This document shows positions 44,977-53,264 of a DNA stretch of 64,000 bases, one piece after another. Position 1 is the first letter of the stretch; each line of letters starts with the position of its first letter. This DNA comes from an uncultured Acidimicrobiales bacterium. GTDB taxonomy: Bacteria > Actinomycetota > Acidimicrobiia > Acidimicrobiales > SZUA-35. The DNA lies in contig CALAJQ010000006.1 in assembly GCA_937922785.1 (NCBI GenBank), forward strand, positions 58,156 to 122,155, in the 5' to 3' direction. The notes under the pieces were generated by a model that saw nothing but the letters and a program-made list of their open reading frames with translations, searched no databases and had not been told where the DNA came from. A program made the position numbers and the translations under genes.

Positions 44977-46164
44977 GTGATTGACATCCCGACTCGGTGG
45001 CAGGATCTGACCCTCGCTCAGCTTGAAGATGATCCGTACCCGACGCTGGAAACCATGCGGCGCGAGGATCCGGTCTGCTGGGTGCCAGCACTGGAAATGT
45101 TCTTTGTGACTCGGTGGGATGACGTCGCAACGATCGAGGCCGACCCCGGCCTGTTTACCGCCGCAACCGAACCGTCATTTCTTGCCCGAACTTTGGGCGT
45201 CAACATGCTTACCGTCGACCCACCCGAGCTAGATCATCTTCGCTCGATGATGCTCCCAGCATTTAAGTCAGCTGGCCGAAGTGGACCATTCGTGAGAGAC
45301 GAGCTTGTGCCCATGGCCGACACTTTGCTTGATCAAGTGGAGGTAACAATGGCAGCCGACGGAGCGCAAGGATTCGACGTGATCTCTCAATACGCGCAAT
45401 TGCTATCGGCGGGCGCCTTGGCCACGGTGCTCGGGTTGGACGAGCACGGTTTTGATCAGATGTGGAGCTGGTGCGTTGGGCTAGTCACCGATCTTGCCAA
45501 CTTTGAAAACGACCCCGAACTTGCTGCCGTCGGCGACAAGGCCAAGGCCGAGCTTGGACTTGCTCTAGCCGACGTAATCGAGCGGGCCACCGATCGCGAC
45601 GGCGGTACTGCAATCGACACGTTCATCGCCAACGGTGCGACGCCCGAAGAGATTGTGAATAATGTCCGCCTGATGATCTCGGGCGGAATCAACGAGCCGT
45701 GCGAGGCAATTGGTCTTGTGACTTGGGTATTGCTAACCCAGCCAGATCTGGCCGAACGGATAGCGGCAGAGCCGGACAAGATGAATCGGTTGATCGAGGA
45801 GGTTCTTCGGGTGCACAGCCCTGTAGGCACGATCACTCGCCAAGCGACCAGTGACACCGAACTTGCTGGTGTAGCCATCCCAAAGGGTGCGCTGGTGTCG
45901 GGCATCTTGCGATCGATCAATCGCGACGAGACGCATTGGACCAACCCGACCGAGATTGACCTTGATCGCCGCCAAGGCGCCCACGCTGCATTTGCCCTTG
46001 GCGCCCATCGTTGCCTAGGTGAGTGGATGGGTCGTCAGACTGTCAAGCAAGGAGTCCTGAGATTGTTCGACCGGTTCCCGGATCTCGGGCTTGACCCGGA
46101 CCACACGGTTTTGAATCAGGGGTTTGAGTTTCGAGGTCCACCAGAGCTTTGGGTGACAATCTAG
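44977..46164 (+). CDS. cytochrome P450
   Basis: A 395-residue soluble bacterial P450. The heme-binding loop FALGAHRCLG contains the thiolate ligand C346, and the K-helix E275-x-x-R278 is intact. In the I helix the usual (A/G)Gx(D/E)TT is replaced by SGGINEPCEA (235-244), so the canonical acid-alcohol pair for O2 activation is altered; several actinobacterial P450s share a GGxNEP-type motif. Substrate and redox partner are unknown; a ferredoxin gene lies 6.5 kb upstream but is not adjacent. The stop overlaps the convergent lysE-type gene by four bases. Confidence 0.9.
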   Translation: MIDIPTRWQDLTLAQLEDDPYPTLETMRREDPVCWVPALEMFFVTRWDDVATIEADPGLFTAATEPSFLARTLGVNMLTVDPPELDHLRSMMLPAFKSAGRSGPFVRDELVPMADTLLDQVEVTMAADGAQGFDVISQYAQLLSAGALATVLGLDEHGFDQMWSWCVGLVTDLANFENDPELAAVGDKAKAELGLALADVIERATDRDGGTAIDTFIANGATPEEIVNNVRLMISGGINEPCEAIGLVTWVLLTQPDLAERIAAEPDKMNRLIEEVLRVHSPVGTITRQATSDTELAGVAIPKGALVSGILRSINRDETHWTNPTEIDLDRRQGAHAAFALGAHRCLGEWMGRQTVKQGVLRLFDRFPDLGLDPDHTVLNQGFEFRGPPELWVTI

Positions 46165-46760
46165 CTCCCGGCCAACGCGGTGTTTAACGCCCAAGCGCCA
46201 AGGGCCAGCGTGCCAATGCCGCCAGCGCGGCCTAGTGCGGTTACGACGCGAGGTGACATCCGCCCAGCCAGCGCCCCGGCACCGGCGCCAAGTGCCTGAA
46301 ACCAGGCAAGGGAAGCAAAACTGGCCCCCAATCCGAACAGCGACAGTTGCGAGATGCTGTCTGAGAACGGCATAGCCAGAAGTACCGCCAGCCAGGTGCC
46401 AAAGACCGATGGGTTCAAGGTGGTAGCCCAGAAGAATGCCCGAGCCGGACGGCGGATGCTGGCTGCCAACTGGGCACACTCGGCTGGCTTGGCCATGAGC
46501 GTCGCGCCAACGAACCCGAGGTACCCGATCGAGATGATCTGGATTGCCAGAAACACGAAAGGTGGCATGGTTGCGCCTGCGGAAATGACTGCCAGCGCTC
46601 CACCGAGCATCGCAATGTCGCCCCCCGAGATACCGAGGCCGGCCCAGCGCCCTGAGCCTCGGCCCTGACTCGCCGCAACCTGAATCAGCCCAAGACTCAG
46701 AGGCCCTGGAGAAGCGACGGAAATGGTTCCGAGAAGAAGTCCCAATGCGATGAAGTACAT
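46161..46760 (-). CDS. LysE/RhtB-family amino-acid exporter
   Basis: A 199-residue membrane protein with six hydrophobic segments. The opening LGLLLGTISVASPGPLSLGLIQVAASQGRGSGRWAGLGISGGD is the LysE signature with the SPGP motif at the first helix end. It exports an amino acid or derivative; the substrate is unknown. A GTG at 46775 is an alternative start, adding five residues. It is divergent from an Lrp-type regulator, the arrangement seen for lysE-lysG and brnFE-lrp, which supports control by that neighbour. Confidence 0.85.
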   Translation of the reverse strand: MYFIALGLLLGTISVASPGPLSLGLIQVAASQGRGSGRWAGLGISGGDIAMLGGALAVISAGATMPPFVFLAIQIISIGYLGFVGATLMAKPAECAQLAASIRRPARAFFWATTLNPSVFGTWLAVLLAMPFSDSISQLSLFGLGASFASLAWFQALGAGAGALAGRMSPRVVTALGRAGGIGTLALGAWALNTALAGS

Positions 46761-46828
46761 ATCCGTAGTATCCACGACAATGCGCCGAAAAGGCCGTTGA
46801 ATAAGGGTCCATAGGGCACCGGTGGGCG

Positions 46829-46834
46829 TATAAT
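46829..46834 (+). promoter_or_regulatory. -10 hexamer TATAAT, leaderless Lrp-family regulator
   Basis: A consensus TATAAT ends seven bases before the ATG at 46842, the strongest -10 in the window. The 81-base gap to the divergent exporter is likely to hold the regulator's own binding site. Confidence 0.6.
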
Positions 46835-46841
46835 CGACGGC

Positions 46842-47288
46842 ATGGACGCAACTGACCGAAAAATAGTTGGCATTCTCCAACACGATGGTCGAATCTCGCT
46901 TTCTGATCTCGCCGAGTTGATCCCACTAAGTCCGTCGGCGACGTCAGAGCGGTTGAAACGCCTGACTAGCGGCGGTGTGATCGAGGGCTTCTTCGCCAGA
47001 GTTTCTGCCGAAGCGGTCGGTCGGCCGATCAAGGCGTTGGTTGACGTCAGGCTGCAGCCAGGTTCTGGCTATGAGGTCGGCGACGAGTGGCTGCAAAGCC
47101 AGCCAGCGGTCACTAACGCAGTCCACACAACTGGGCGCTTTGATGTGCAGCTCACGGTTGCGACGCGAGATGTTCACGAGTTGGATCGACTCCTCTGGGA
47201 ATTGAAGGAGCACATGCAGGCAGAGGAGACCAACACCACATTGGTGCTGCGCCAGTTGGTTGGCTTCCCACGGGCCCCTGCTCTCTAA
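46842..47288 (+). CDS. Lrp/AsnC-family transcriptional regulator
   Basis: A 148-residue regulator. The N-terminal winged helix-turn-helix (DATDRKIVGILQHDGRISLSDLAELIPLSPSATSERLKRL, about 2-41) is followed by a RAM ligand-binding domain (about 62-140, ALVDVRLQPGSGYEVGDEWLQSQPAVTNAVHTTGRFDVQLTVA). It most likely senses an amino acid and controls the divergent LysE-family exporter. Confidence 0.9.
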   Translation: MDATDRKIVGILQHDGRISLSDLAELIPLSPSATSERLKRLTSGGVIEGFFARVSAEAVGRPIKALVDVRLQPGSGYEVGDEWLQSQPAVTNAVHTTGRFDVQLTVATRDVHELDRLLWELKEHMQAEETNTTLVLRQLVGFPRAPAL

Positions 47289-47394
47289 ATTTCTGCTGGG
47301 GGTGACAAAACCCCGAAAAGTCAGCTGTGGGTGACATCTATTGTCACCTGGGGCAGAAATTTGAGGGAATTGTCACCTGGGGCAGAAATTTGGG
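47287..47394. repeat. inverted and direct repeats between lrp and the MATE gene
   Basis: A unit beginning TTGTCACCTGGGGCAGAAAT and ending TTTG occurs as direct copies at 47341-47364 and 47370-47393, and an inverted copy at 47287-47308 matches at 18 of 22 positions. The inverted pair can fold into a long interrupted stem that starts at the lrp stop codon, so it may terminate both converging genes. The rest of the 137-base gap holds nothing recognised. Confidence 0.75.
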
Positions 47395-47425
47395 GGTTTG
47401 GCCTGGCTTGAACGGCCTGGCTGGC

Positions 47426-48754
47426 TCAGGGTGCGCCGGTTGTCTGCCAGGCTGAGGTTCTGAACCGAAGCCCGACGGCGACTGAACGCACCGTGATAAA
47501 GACGCCTATGGCAACCCAAAGCCAGTTCAGCCCAAGACCACTGCGTTGGACGGCATAGGCAATAGCAATGAAGATGACAGCCGCCAAGGACACCGTTTTA
47601 GCCAGGTAGTCAAGATCGCCGGCGCCAATCAACACACCATCGAGGGCGAACAAGTAACCAGCGATGGGTTGCTGGATTGCCGCAATTACAAGCACAGAGG
47701 CAGTGGCGCTGACGACTTCGGGGTCTGTGCTGAACAGCCCGGCGATTGGGTCCCGAGCTAGGAACAAGCCGAGACCGGCCACAAGGCCTACGCCTACGTC
47801 GATCTCCACCATTCGCTGTGATGCCGCTTTGGCTTTCTCGGGAAAACCTGCGCCCAGGTATCGACCGGTAAGCGACTGGCCGGCAATAGCCACCGCGTCC
47901 AACGCCAAAGCGAGAGTGCCCCACACCTGCATCGTCACCTGGTGTGCGGCCAGTGCCGCAACACCCACCGAGGCGGCTACCGCTGTTGCGTAAGTAAAGG
48001 ACCCACGAAGCATCGTTGTTCGAATCACCAGAGCCTTTGACGTCTTCAGGAGCTTGCGCATCTGGTTCCAGTTCGGCGCCATCCCGACCCCAAGACTGGT
48101 TGCCCACCGCCGGGTCAGCACGATGTAAGCGGCTCCGGCGCCGACTTGAGCAATGACCGTTGCGAAAGCTGAAGCGCCAAGCCCGTACCCCAAACCAAAG
48201 ATCAGCACGACCTCAATAACCAGGTTCGCTATGGCTGAAGTGATTGCGATCACGAGGGGAGTGACGGTGTTCTGACGGCCATGGAAGACACCGCCCCCAG
48301 CCAACATGAACAGCATGAACGGGAAGCCCCATAACGAGATGCGCAGATAAAGCCAGGCTGCGTCCAAAACCTCTTGGCTGGTCTCAGAACCTCCCAGAAG
48401 TCCGAGGAAGAAGGGTCCGGTGAAAGCCAGAACCAAAGCGGTGGAGATGCCCAGCGCTCCAGCCAGCCAGAATGACTGCCATGAAAGTTCGGCTGCCTGT
48501 CGATCCTGATTGGCGCCTATGAAGCGGCTTACCGTGCCAGTTGTGCCATAGGCCAGGAAGATCAAGATGGCATGGAAGGTCAGCAAAACGGTAGAGGCCA
48601 ATGCCAGCCCAGCTAGTTCGGTCGTGCCTATTCGACCGACAACCGCTGTGTCAGACAGGACATACAGCGGCTCGGCCACAAGTGTGCCGAGCGCAGGGAT
48701 AGCGAGCCGCGCGATCTCCGAGTCATGTTCGCTGCGGAGCGAGAGCTTCCTCAT
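47426..48754 (-). CDS. MATE-family efflux transporter (DinF-like)
   Basis: A 442-residue transporter with 12 helices in two halves. The first helix pattern IARLAIPALGTLVAEPLYVLSDTAVVGRIGTTELAGLALASTVL and the second-half 'AAHQVTMQVWGTLALALDAVAIAGQSLTGRYLGAG' are typical of the DinF branch, which exports cationic or oxidised compounds using Na+ or H+. The longer frame starts at GTG 48763, but ATG 48754 is preferred: TAGGGT ends seven bases before it. Confidence 0.88.
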   Translation of the reverse strand: MRKLSLRSEHDSEIARLAIPALGTLVAEPLYVLSDTAVVGRIGTTELAGLALASTVLLTFHAILIFLAYGTTGTVSRFIGANQDRQAAELSWQSFWLAGALGISTALVLAFTGPFFLGLLGGSETSQEVLDAAWLYLRISLWGFPFMLFMLAGGGVFHGRQNTVTPLVIAITSAIANLVIEVVLIFGLGYGLGASAFATVIAQVGAGAAYIVLTRRWATSLGVGMAPNWNQMRKLLKTSKALVIRTTMLRGSFTYATAVAASVGVAALAAHQVTMQVWGTLALALDAVAIAGQSLTGRYLGAGFPEKAKAASQRMVEIDVGVGLVAGLGLFLARDPIAGLFSTDPEVVSATASVLVIAAIQQPIAGYLFALDGVLIGAGDLDYLAKTVSLAAVIFIAIAYAVQRSGLGLNWLWVAIGVFITVRSVAVGLRFRTSAWQTTGAP

Positions 48755-48761
48755 TGCCAGC

Positions 48762-48767
48762 ACCCTA
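48762..48767 (-). promoter_or_regulatory. -10 hexamer TAGGGT, leaderless MATE gene
   Basis: TAGGGT on the minus strand ends seven bases before the ATG at 48754. Confidence 0.5.
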
Positions 48768-48802
48768 GAGCGAAACTAGATAGGTGCGTCCGAAGTCGTC
48801 GC

Positions 48803-49540
48803 TTAGGCGACGTTGGCCTCTTTCAACCGCCAGGCGGTCAGACCCACCGCGACTGCGGCGATGCCCAGAGGGACCAAAAAGCTGGCAGCGGTTGAGTGGT
48901 TGGTGAAACCAATTTCAACGTCTGCGGCCCGGGCGAGCACGGCCTTTGCGTAGCTGTTAACCGACAGGCGAGCAGCACCTTCGGCTCCTCGGGCAATAAA
49001 GAACTCCCAGATGAACACATACACCAGACCCCAGACAAGCGCCCGGCGTATCAACAGCCCGACCAACACGAACATCGCGGTATAGGCCAGCGTGGCCAAG
49101 GCCATTGCCGTTGCTGTTGCTCGCACCATCGACATATCGCCGTTGGTTCCAATAAAGGATCCGATCGTCATTGGAATCACCGTGACCGGAAGGGCGACGG
49201 TGAGGGCCCCAAGAGTGGCCGCCAGCCCGATTACCCAGCGGCTAACCGGACGAAGCCAGACATAGACCATTGTCTCGTCGTCTCGCCAGTTGCCGAGTGC
49301 TGCACTACCGAGCACCAGGCTGATAACTGGTGCAACTAGACCCAAACCGAACGTGTCGGCAAAGAAAGCGCTGGCCTCGATCTTGTCTCTGGCGTCGTCG
49401 ATGCCCTGGCGCGCCAGGAACGAGATTCCAATGGCGACGGCTGCGACGGCAACGAAGAGGAAGGCCCTTCCCTTCGTCAGCTGATGCTTGAGCACCAGCT
49501 TGTACAGAGCGGTGAAGGCGCCGGGAGTGCTTACGCTCAT
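48803..49540 (-). CDS. ABC-2 type transporter permease
   Basis: A 245-residue membrane protein with six hydrophobic segments and an extracytoplasmic loop after the fifth. It is coupled to the upstream ATPase gene by an ATGA overlap and is the last gene of a four-gene run with two ATPase-permease pairs. Substrate unknown. The architecture (single TM unit, about 245 residues) suggests a homodimer or a heterodimer with the second permease. Confidence 0.75.
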   Translation of the reverse strand: MSVSTPGAFTALYKLVLKHQLTKGRAFLFVAVAAVAIGISFLARQGIDDARDKIEASAFFADTFGLGLVAPVISLVLGSAALGNWRDDETMVYVWLRPVSRWVIGLAATLGALTVALPVTVIPMTIGSFIGTNGDMSMVRATATAMALATLAYTAMFVLVGLLIRRALVWGLVYVFIWEFFIARGAEGAARLSVNSYAKAVLARAADVEIGFTNHSTAASFLVPLGIAAVAVGLTAWRLKEANVA

Positions 49541-50607
49541 GATGGGCCCACCAGGTAGCGGAAGACAGATTCAAGGTCGTCATCGAGCGGGGTTAACCCG
49601 GTCAGGCGTACCTCTTGGCTGACACAGATCTGAGCGATGTTCGTTCTGAACGCAACAGCGTCATTGGTTGTGACTTCCAGGTCACCCGAGTCGTTGACAG
49701 TGCAACCGTTGACCATCGCAGAGTCCAAAAGGACGGCTCCGACCCGTCGAGGATTGGTGCATTCGATTCGGTATCGAAGCGGCTGGTCGTTCATCAGACC
49801 ACGTATGGCCCTGAAGTCACCCTTCGCGGCAATGCGGCCTTTGGCGATTACCAGCACATTGCTTCCAAACCGCTCCACTTCGTCCAGCACGTGGCTACTT
49901 ACTAAGACGGTCACACCCGCTTCGCCTAGCTGGTGGAAGAGGTCGATCATTTGACGCCGCTGCTTGGGGTCCAAACCATTAAGTGGCTCGTCTAGAACCA
50001 TCACAGTGGGCGAGTGCACAAGCGCAGCGGCAATCTTTGCTCGCTGACGCATGCCCTTGGAAAACGCCCCGATTGGACGATCCAAATTGGGGTCCATCTC
50101 GACGGCGGCTAACGCTCGCATCGATGCCTCTGACGGGTCGGGTACCCCGCTTAAGACTGCGGCCAGGTGGACGAAGTCAAAGATTGTGTCTCGCTCGAAG
50201 ACTCCGTCTTGCTGAGGCACGATGCCGATGTTGGCTCGAGCTTCCTCACTTGTTCGGGGATTGCCTCCCGCAACCCAAACTGTTCCCCGAGACGGTGGAG
50301 TCAAACCACAGAGGACCCGCAGCAAAGTGCTTTTGCCAGCACCGTTTGGTCCTAGCAGTGCAGTTACTCCCGGGCCTACCGTGAACGAAACTTCAGAGAC
50401 CGCAACCAGGGCACCAAAGGACTTCGAAACGCCATCCACAACAACTGTCGCTCCGTCAGGAACTACCAGTGGACCTGGAGGTTGAGGCCCAACTCGAGCC
50501 GAAGATGCCGAAGGCGGAGGCGGTGTTCCAACTGGCGACATCGGCGGGGGCGCGGACGGAGGCTGGCCTGATGTTGGCTCGGGTGATGGTGGTGGCAGGT
50601 CGCTCAT
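49537..50607 (-). CDS. ABC transporter ATP-binding protein with proline-rich N-terminus
   Basis: A 356-residue ATPase. Walker A GPNGAGKST is at 86-94, the signature is FSKGMRQR, and Walker B is VMVLDEP. It has an unusual first 50 residues rich in Pro and Ser (MSDLPPPSPEPTSGQPPSAP...), and a C-terminal extension of about 100 residues beyond the nucleotide-binding domain. It overlaps the neighbouring permease genes on both sides by four bases. The proline-rich lead may tether the ATPase to a partner; function not known. Confidence 0.85.
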   Translation of the reverse strand: MSDLPPPSPEPTSGQPPSAPPPMSPVGTPPPPSASSARVGPQPPGPLVVPDGATVVVDGVSKSFGALVAVSEVSFTVGPGVTALLGPNGAGKSTLLRVLCGLTPPSRGTVWVAGGNPRTSEEARANIGIVPQQDGVFERDTIFDFVHLAAVLSGVPDPSEASMRALAAVEMDPNLDRPIGAFSKGMRQRAKIAAALVHSPTVMVLDEPLNGLDPKQRRQMIDLFHQLGEAGVTVLVSSHVLDEVERFGSNVLVIAKGRIAAKGDFRAIRGLMNDQPLRYRIECTNPRRVGAVLLDSAMVNGCTVNDSGDLEVTTNDAVAFRTNIAQICVSQEVRLTGLTPLDDDLESVFRYLVGPS

Positions 50608-51494
50608 CTACGTACCAACAAGCTTCGATAGCGCAGCCACACCCACGAGCCACATGCGACGATTATCCCGACAACAGCCAGCCACACAAAGACGCTCTCG
50701 ATGTCTCGCCAGTTACCAAGCTCGTTGTGTACACGAAAGGCCAGCTCAGAGGGCAAACCAAGAAGGTCCATCAGGAGGAACTTGCGAGAGTAATCAAACT
50801 CCACAAGGGTGTTCCCGACAGCGGCGCTACCCACTAACAAACCCAAAGTTGTTGCTGTTGCGGCGCCTTTGCGATCGGTTGTAGCACTGACGGCCATGGA
50901 CAGGGCTGAGAAGAACAGGCTGACCATGAACCCGGCAAGAACTATCCGGCCAAGCGTCTCGAAGAAGTTGATCCAACCTTCGGGTCCTGAGCCTTCGAGA
51001 CTTAGGGCGATTAGTAGCAGTAGCGGCGGTCCGATTGTGACCAATGCCAGGATTGTCATTACGGCCAACAGTTTGGCTAACAGGTAAGTAGTGCGATCTA
51101 GCGGTGAAGACAGGTACACCCCCAACATTCCCGATCGCCGATCCGTGCAAAGGAGCTCGGGTGCAACAAAAGCTGCGAACAAGAACAGCGCGGTGATTAT
51201 GAAGCCGTAGTACTCGGCATAGGTAGGTAAGAAACCGTCGCCGATTTCGTCTGGGAGCAGGGCAGCCAGACCGACAAAAACGATTGCTGGCACGTAAGTC
51301 ATCAGGATTACGACAACCGGGATTACTTTGTGTCGTGCCGATCGGCCCAGGCCAAGTACTGACCGCACACTCTGGCTTATGACGGTCTTGATGGCGCCTG
51401 GCACCCCGGTTCTGACACCGGAATAGCTTCGGTAGCCCCGATCGAAAATCTGTGCGTCGTTGGTGCTGGCGGTGTTGATCTCTGGACTAGTCAT
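50604..51494 (-). CDS. ABC-2 type transporter permease
   Basis: A 296-residue permease with six membrane helices after a hydrophilic N-terminus of about 40 residues. 'ELLCTDRRSGMLGVYLSSPLDRTTYLLAKLLAVM' between helices 2 and 3 is a typical coupling segment of ABC-2 exporters. Overlaps both ATPase genes by four bases. With the second module it probably forms one four-subunit exporter or two related ones expressed together. Confidence 0.8.
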   Translation of the reverse strand: MTSPEINTASTNDAQIFDRGYRSYSGVRTGVPGAIKTVISQSVRSVLGLGRSARHKVIPVVVILMTYVPAIVFVGLAALLPDEIGDGFLPTYAEYYGFIITALFLFAAFVAPELLCTDRRSGMLGVYLSSPLDRTTYLLAKLLAVMTILALVTIGPPLLLLIALSLEGSGPEGWINFFETLGRIVLAGFMVSLFFSALSMAVSATTDRKGAATATTLGLLVGSAAVGNTLVEFDYSRKFLLMDLLGLPSELAFRVHNELGNWRDIESVFVWLAVVGIIVACGSWVWLRYRSLLVRR

Positions 51495-52411
51495 GGCGCC
51501 GTCGTCTCTAGGAAGACGTCTTCAAGAGATAGCCGTCGTCGGCTCAGGCGAGTGATTGGGGCGTTTCTTGCTGCACAAACATCGCGGGCGATGTCGAACA
51601 CTGCATCATCGTTGCCAGTAGCGATGATGGTTCTACCGCTGACCATCACCGTTGCGCCCGCTTGCTCTAGGCCGGCGGCTACAAGAGGCACAGTGTCCAA
51701 ATCTTCAATTTCTATCAGTACGTCAGAACCCGAGCCTCTGAGATCTTCGAGAGTTCCTGACGTAAGCACTCTTCCATCGCCCACAATGACGGCCGCATCA
51801 CAGATTTGCTGAACCTCATCAAGCAGATGGGAGCTAAGAATCACGTGGATGCCGAACTCCACTGAGACTCGACGGATGAGATCCAACATCTCGTCGCGTT
51901 GAACCGGATCAAGTCCGTCGGTGGGCTCGTCAAGAAGAATGATGTCAGGGTCATGGGCAATGGCTTGGGCCAGTTTCACCCTTTGACGTTGCCCTGTGCT
52001 CATGGTTCCGAGGGGGCGAAATCGTTCTTCGCCGAGTCCGACTAGCCATAGTGCGTCGCTAGAGCGTGTGTTGGCCTCTTCCTTGGGCAGCCCGTGAAGT
52101 TCGGCGACGTGGCGCACGAACTCAGAGGCCTTCAGATTTTCGGGCAGGGTGTGATGCTCGGGGGCGTAACCCAAGCCTTCTCTGACCTTCGCCCCAGCGG
52201 TGTAAGGGTCGATGCCCATTACTCGAAGCGAACCCGAGTCGCAGCGGTGTAAACCAAGAATCATTCCAAGAAGAGTCGTCTTACCGGCTCCGTTGGCTCC
52301 CAGCAGACCGGTTATGCCAGACCCGATAGTGAAGGAGACATCGCTGAGCGCAGTAAAGGAGCCATATGATTTGGCCACATTCTGTGCTTCAACTAGCGGG
52401 ACGCTTGTCAT
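51491..52411 (-). CDS. ABC transporter ATP-binding protein
   Basis: A 306-residue ATPase heading the operon. Walker A GANGAGKTT is at 38-46, signature MSTGQRQR, Walker B IILLDEPTDGLDP, and the H-loop is in ILSSHLLDE. The C-terminal part (about 225-306) is an extra regulatory-type domain common in ABC-2 drug or lipid exporters. Substrate unknown. No leaderless -10 or clear ribosome-binding site is seen before its start; transcription probably begins within 52412-52454. Confidence 0.85.
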   Translation of the reverse strand: MTSVPLVEAQNVAKSYGSFTALSDVSFTIGSGITGLLGANGAGKTTLLGMILGLHRCDSGSLRVMGIDPYTAGAKVREGLGYAPEHHTLPENLKASEFVRHVAELHGLPKEEANTRSSDALWLVGLGEERFRPLGTMSTGQRQRVKLAQAIAHDPDIILLDEPTDGLDPVQRDEMLDLIRRVSVEFGIHVILSSHLLDEVQQICDAAVIVGDGRVLTSGTLEDLRGSGSDVLIEIEDLDTVPLVAAGLEQAGATVMVSGRTIIATGNDDAVFDIARDVCAARNAPITRLSRRRLSLEDVFLETTAP

Positions 52412-52454
52412 CTGTTGTTTGTGTCCGGATCTTTGGCCTATATGTCAGGAATTC

Positions 52455-53171
52455 TTAACGCCCGTCTCGGGCTGTGAGAAGGAAGTGCTTGGTTCGGTCC
52501 CAGGCCAAGGCGGCGGCATCAGCATCGTAGTTCGGTGAGCCTTCCTCCATGAACCAATGCCCGACGCCCTCGTAGGTGTGGAACTCGGTGTGCTTTTCGC
52601 CAAGCCGAATGAAGCTCTCGGTTACAACTCGCTCTTCGGAATCAACCATGTGGTCTTGGTCGCCAAAGTGCCCTTGGTAGACAGCTGTGGCATCGTCGTA
52701 GTCGATCGACTGAGCTCCATAGAACGTGACAACTGAGTCGACCGAGCCGGGCAGTCGCGCTGAGAGCCACAAAGCCATGGATCCGCCCATTGAAAGACCA
52801 ATTACGCTGATCGGCTTGGTCTGGTCTTCAGTAGCAGTACGCAGCGCGTGCGCTGATGACATTACAAGCCCCGATAACTCGTTCGGTTCGACGCCGGCTA
52901 ACACAGCTTCGCCATCGGCAGCGGTTTGTGGCGTTTGCCCGTTGAACAGGTCCGGGGCCAGAACGGTGAAGCCGAGTGACGCTATGTTTCGGGCGAAGTC
53001 GCGGGTGAACTCGTTTAGACCCCACCACGAATGAAGTAACAAAACGCCGGGACCCGAAACCTTCCCGGGGGGTCCAACCAGAAATGCCTCGCCTGCGTGG
53101 GTACCGGCAACTGAAGAATCGCCGCCCTCAGCGCTTGGTTGGGGGGTGATTCCAGACTGCTCATTAGCCAT
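52455..53171 (-). CDS. dienelactone hydrolase family protein (Ser nucleophile)
   Basis: A 238-residue alpha/beta hydrolase of the dienelactone hydrolase family. The family oxyanion region GPGVLLLHSWWGLNEFTRDFA and LAPDLFNG are present, and the nucleophile elbow is GLSMGGS with S127; canonical enzymes have Cys there. The late Asp (GHFGDQDHMV) and His (EGVGHWFME) are intact. The change suggests esterase or peptidase activity rather than dienelactone hydrolysis. The N-terminal 35 residues are hydrophilic. TACGCT ends eight bases before the ATG. Confidence 0.82.
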   Translation of the reverse strand: MANEQSGITPQPSAEGGDSSVAGTHAGEAFLVGPPGKVSGPGVLLLHSWWGLNEFTRDFARNIASLGFTVLAPDLFNGQTPQTAADGEAVLAGVEPNELSGLVMSSAHALRTATEDQTKPISVIGLSMGGSMALWLSARLPGSVDSVVTFYGAQSIDYDDATAVYQGHFGDQDHMVDSEERVVTESFIRLGEKHTEFHTYEGVGHWFMEEGSPNYDADAAALAWDRTKHFLLTARDGR

Positions 53172-53179
53172 ATCTGGCG

Positions 53180-53185
53180 AGCGTA
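53180..53185 (-). promoter_or_regulatory. -10 hexamer TACGCT upstream of hydrolase gene
   Basis: TACGCT on the minus strand ends eight bases before the ATG at 53171. Confidence 0.4.
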
Positions 53186-53252
53186 TCTGAACGGTTCTAG
53201 GCCGCCGAGGTGCAACCTTGGACCTATACCCGGTGTGCGCTGAGAATTTATC

Positions 53253-53258
53253 TATCCT
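53253..53258 (+). promoter_or_regulatory. -10 hexamer TATCCT, leaderless BrkB gene
   Basis: TATCCT ends six bases before the GTG at 53265. Confidence 0.5.
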
Positions 53259-53264
53259 TACGGG

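Noticed and set aside
46015..46926. 303-codon open frame antisense over P450 end, LysE and Lrp start
   Set aside because: Arg/Gly/Ser-rich shadow frame crossing three supported genes.
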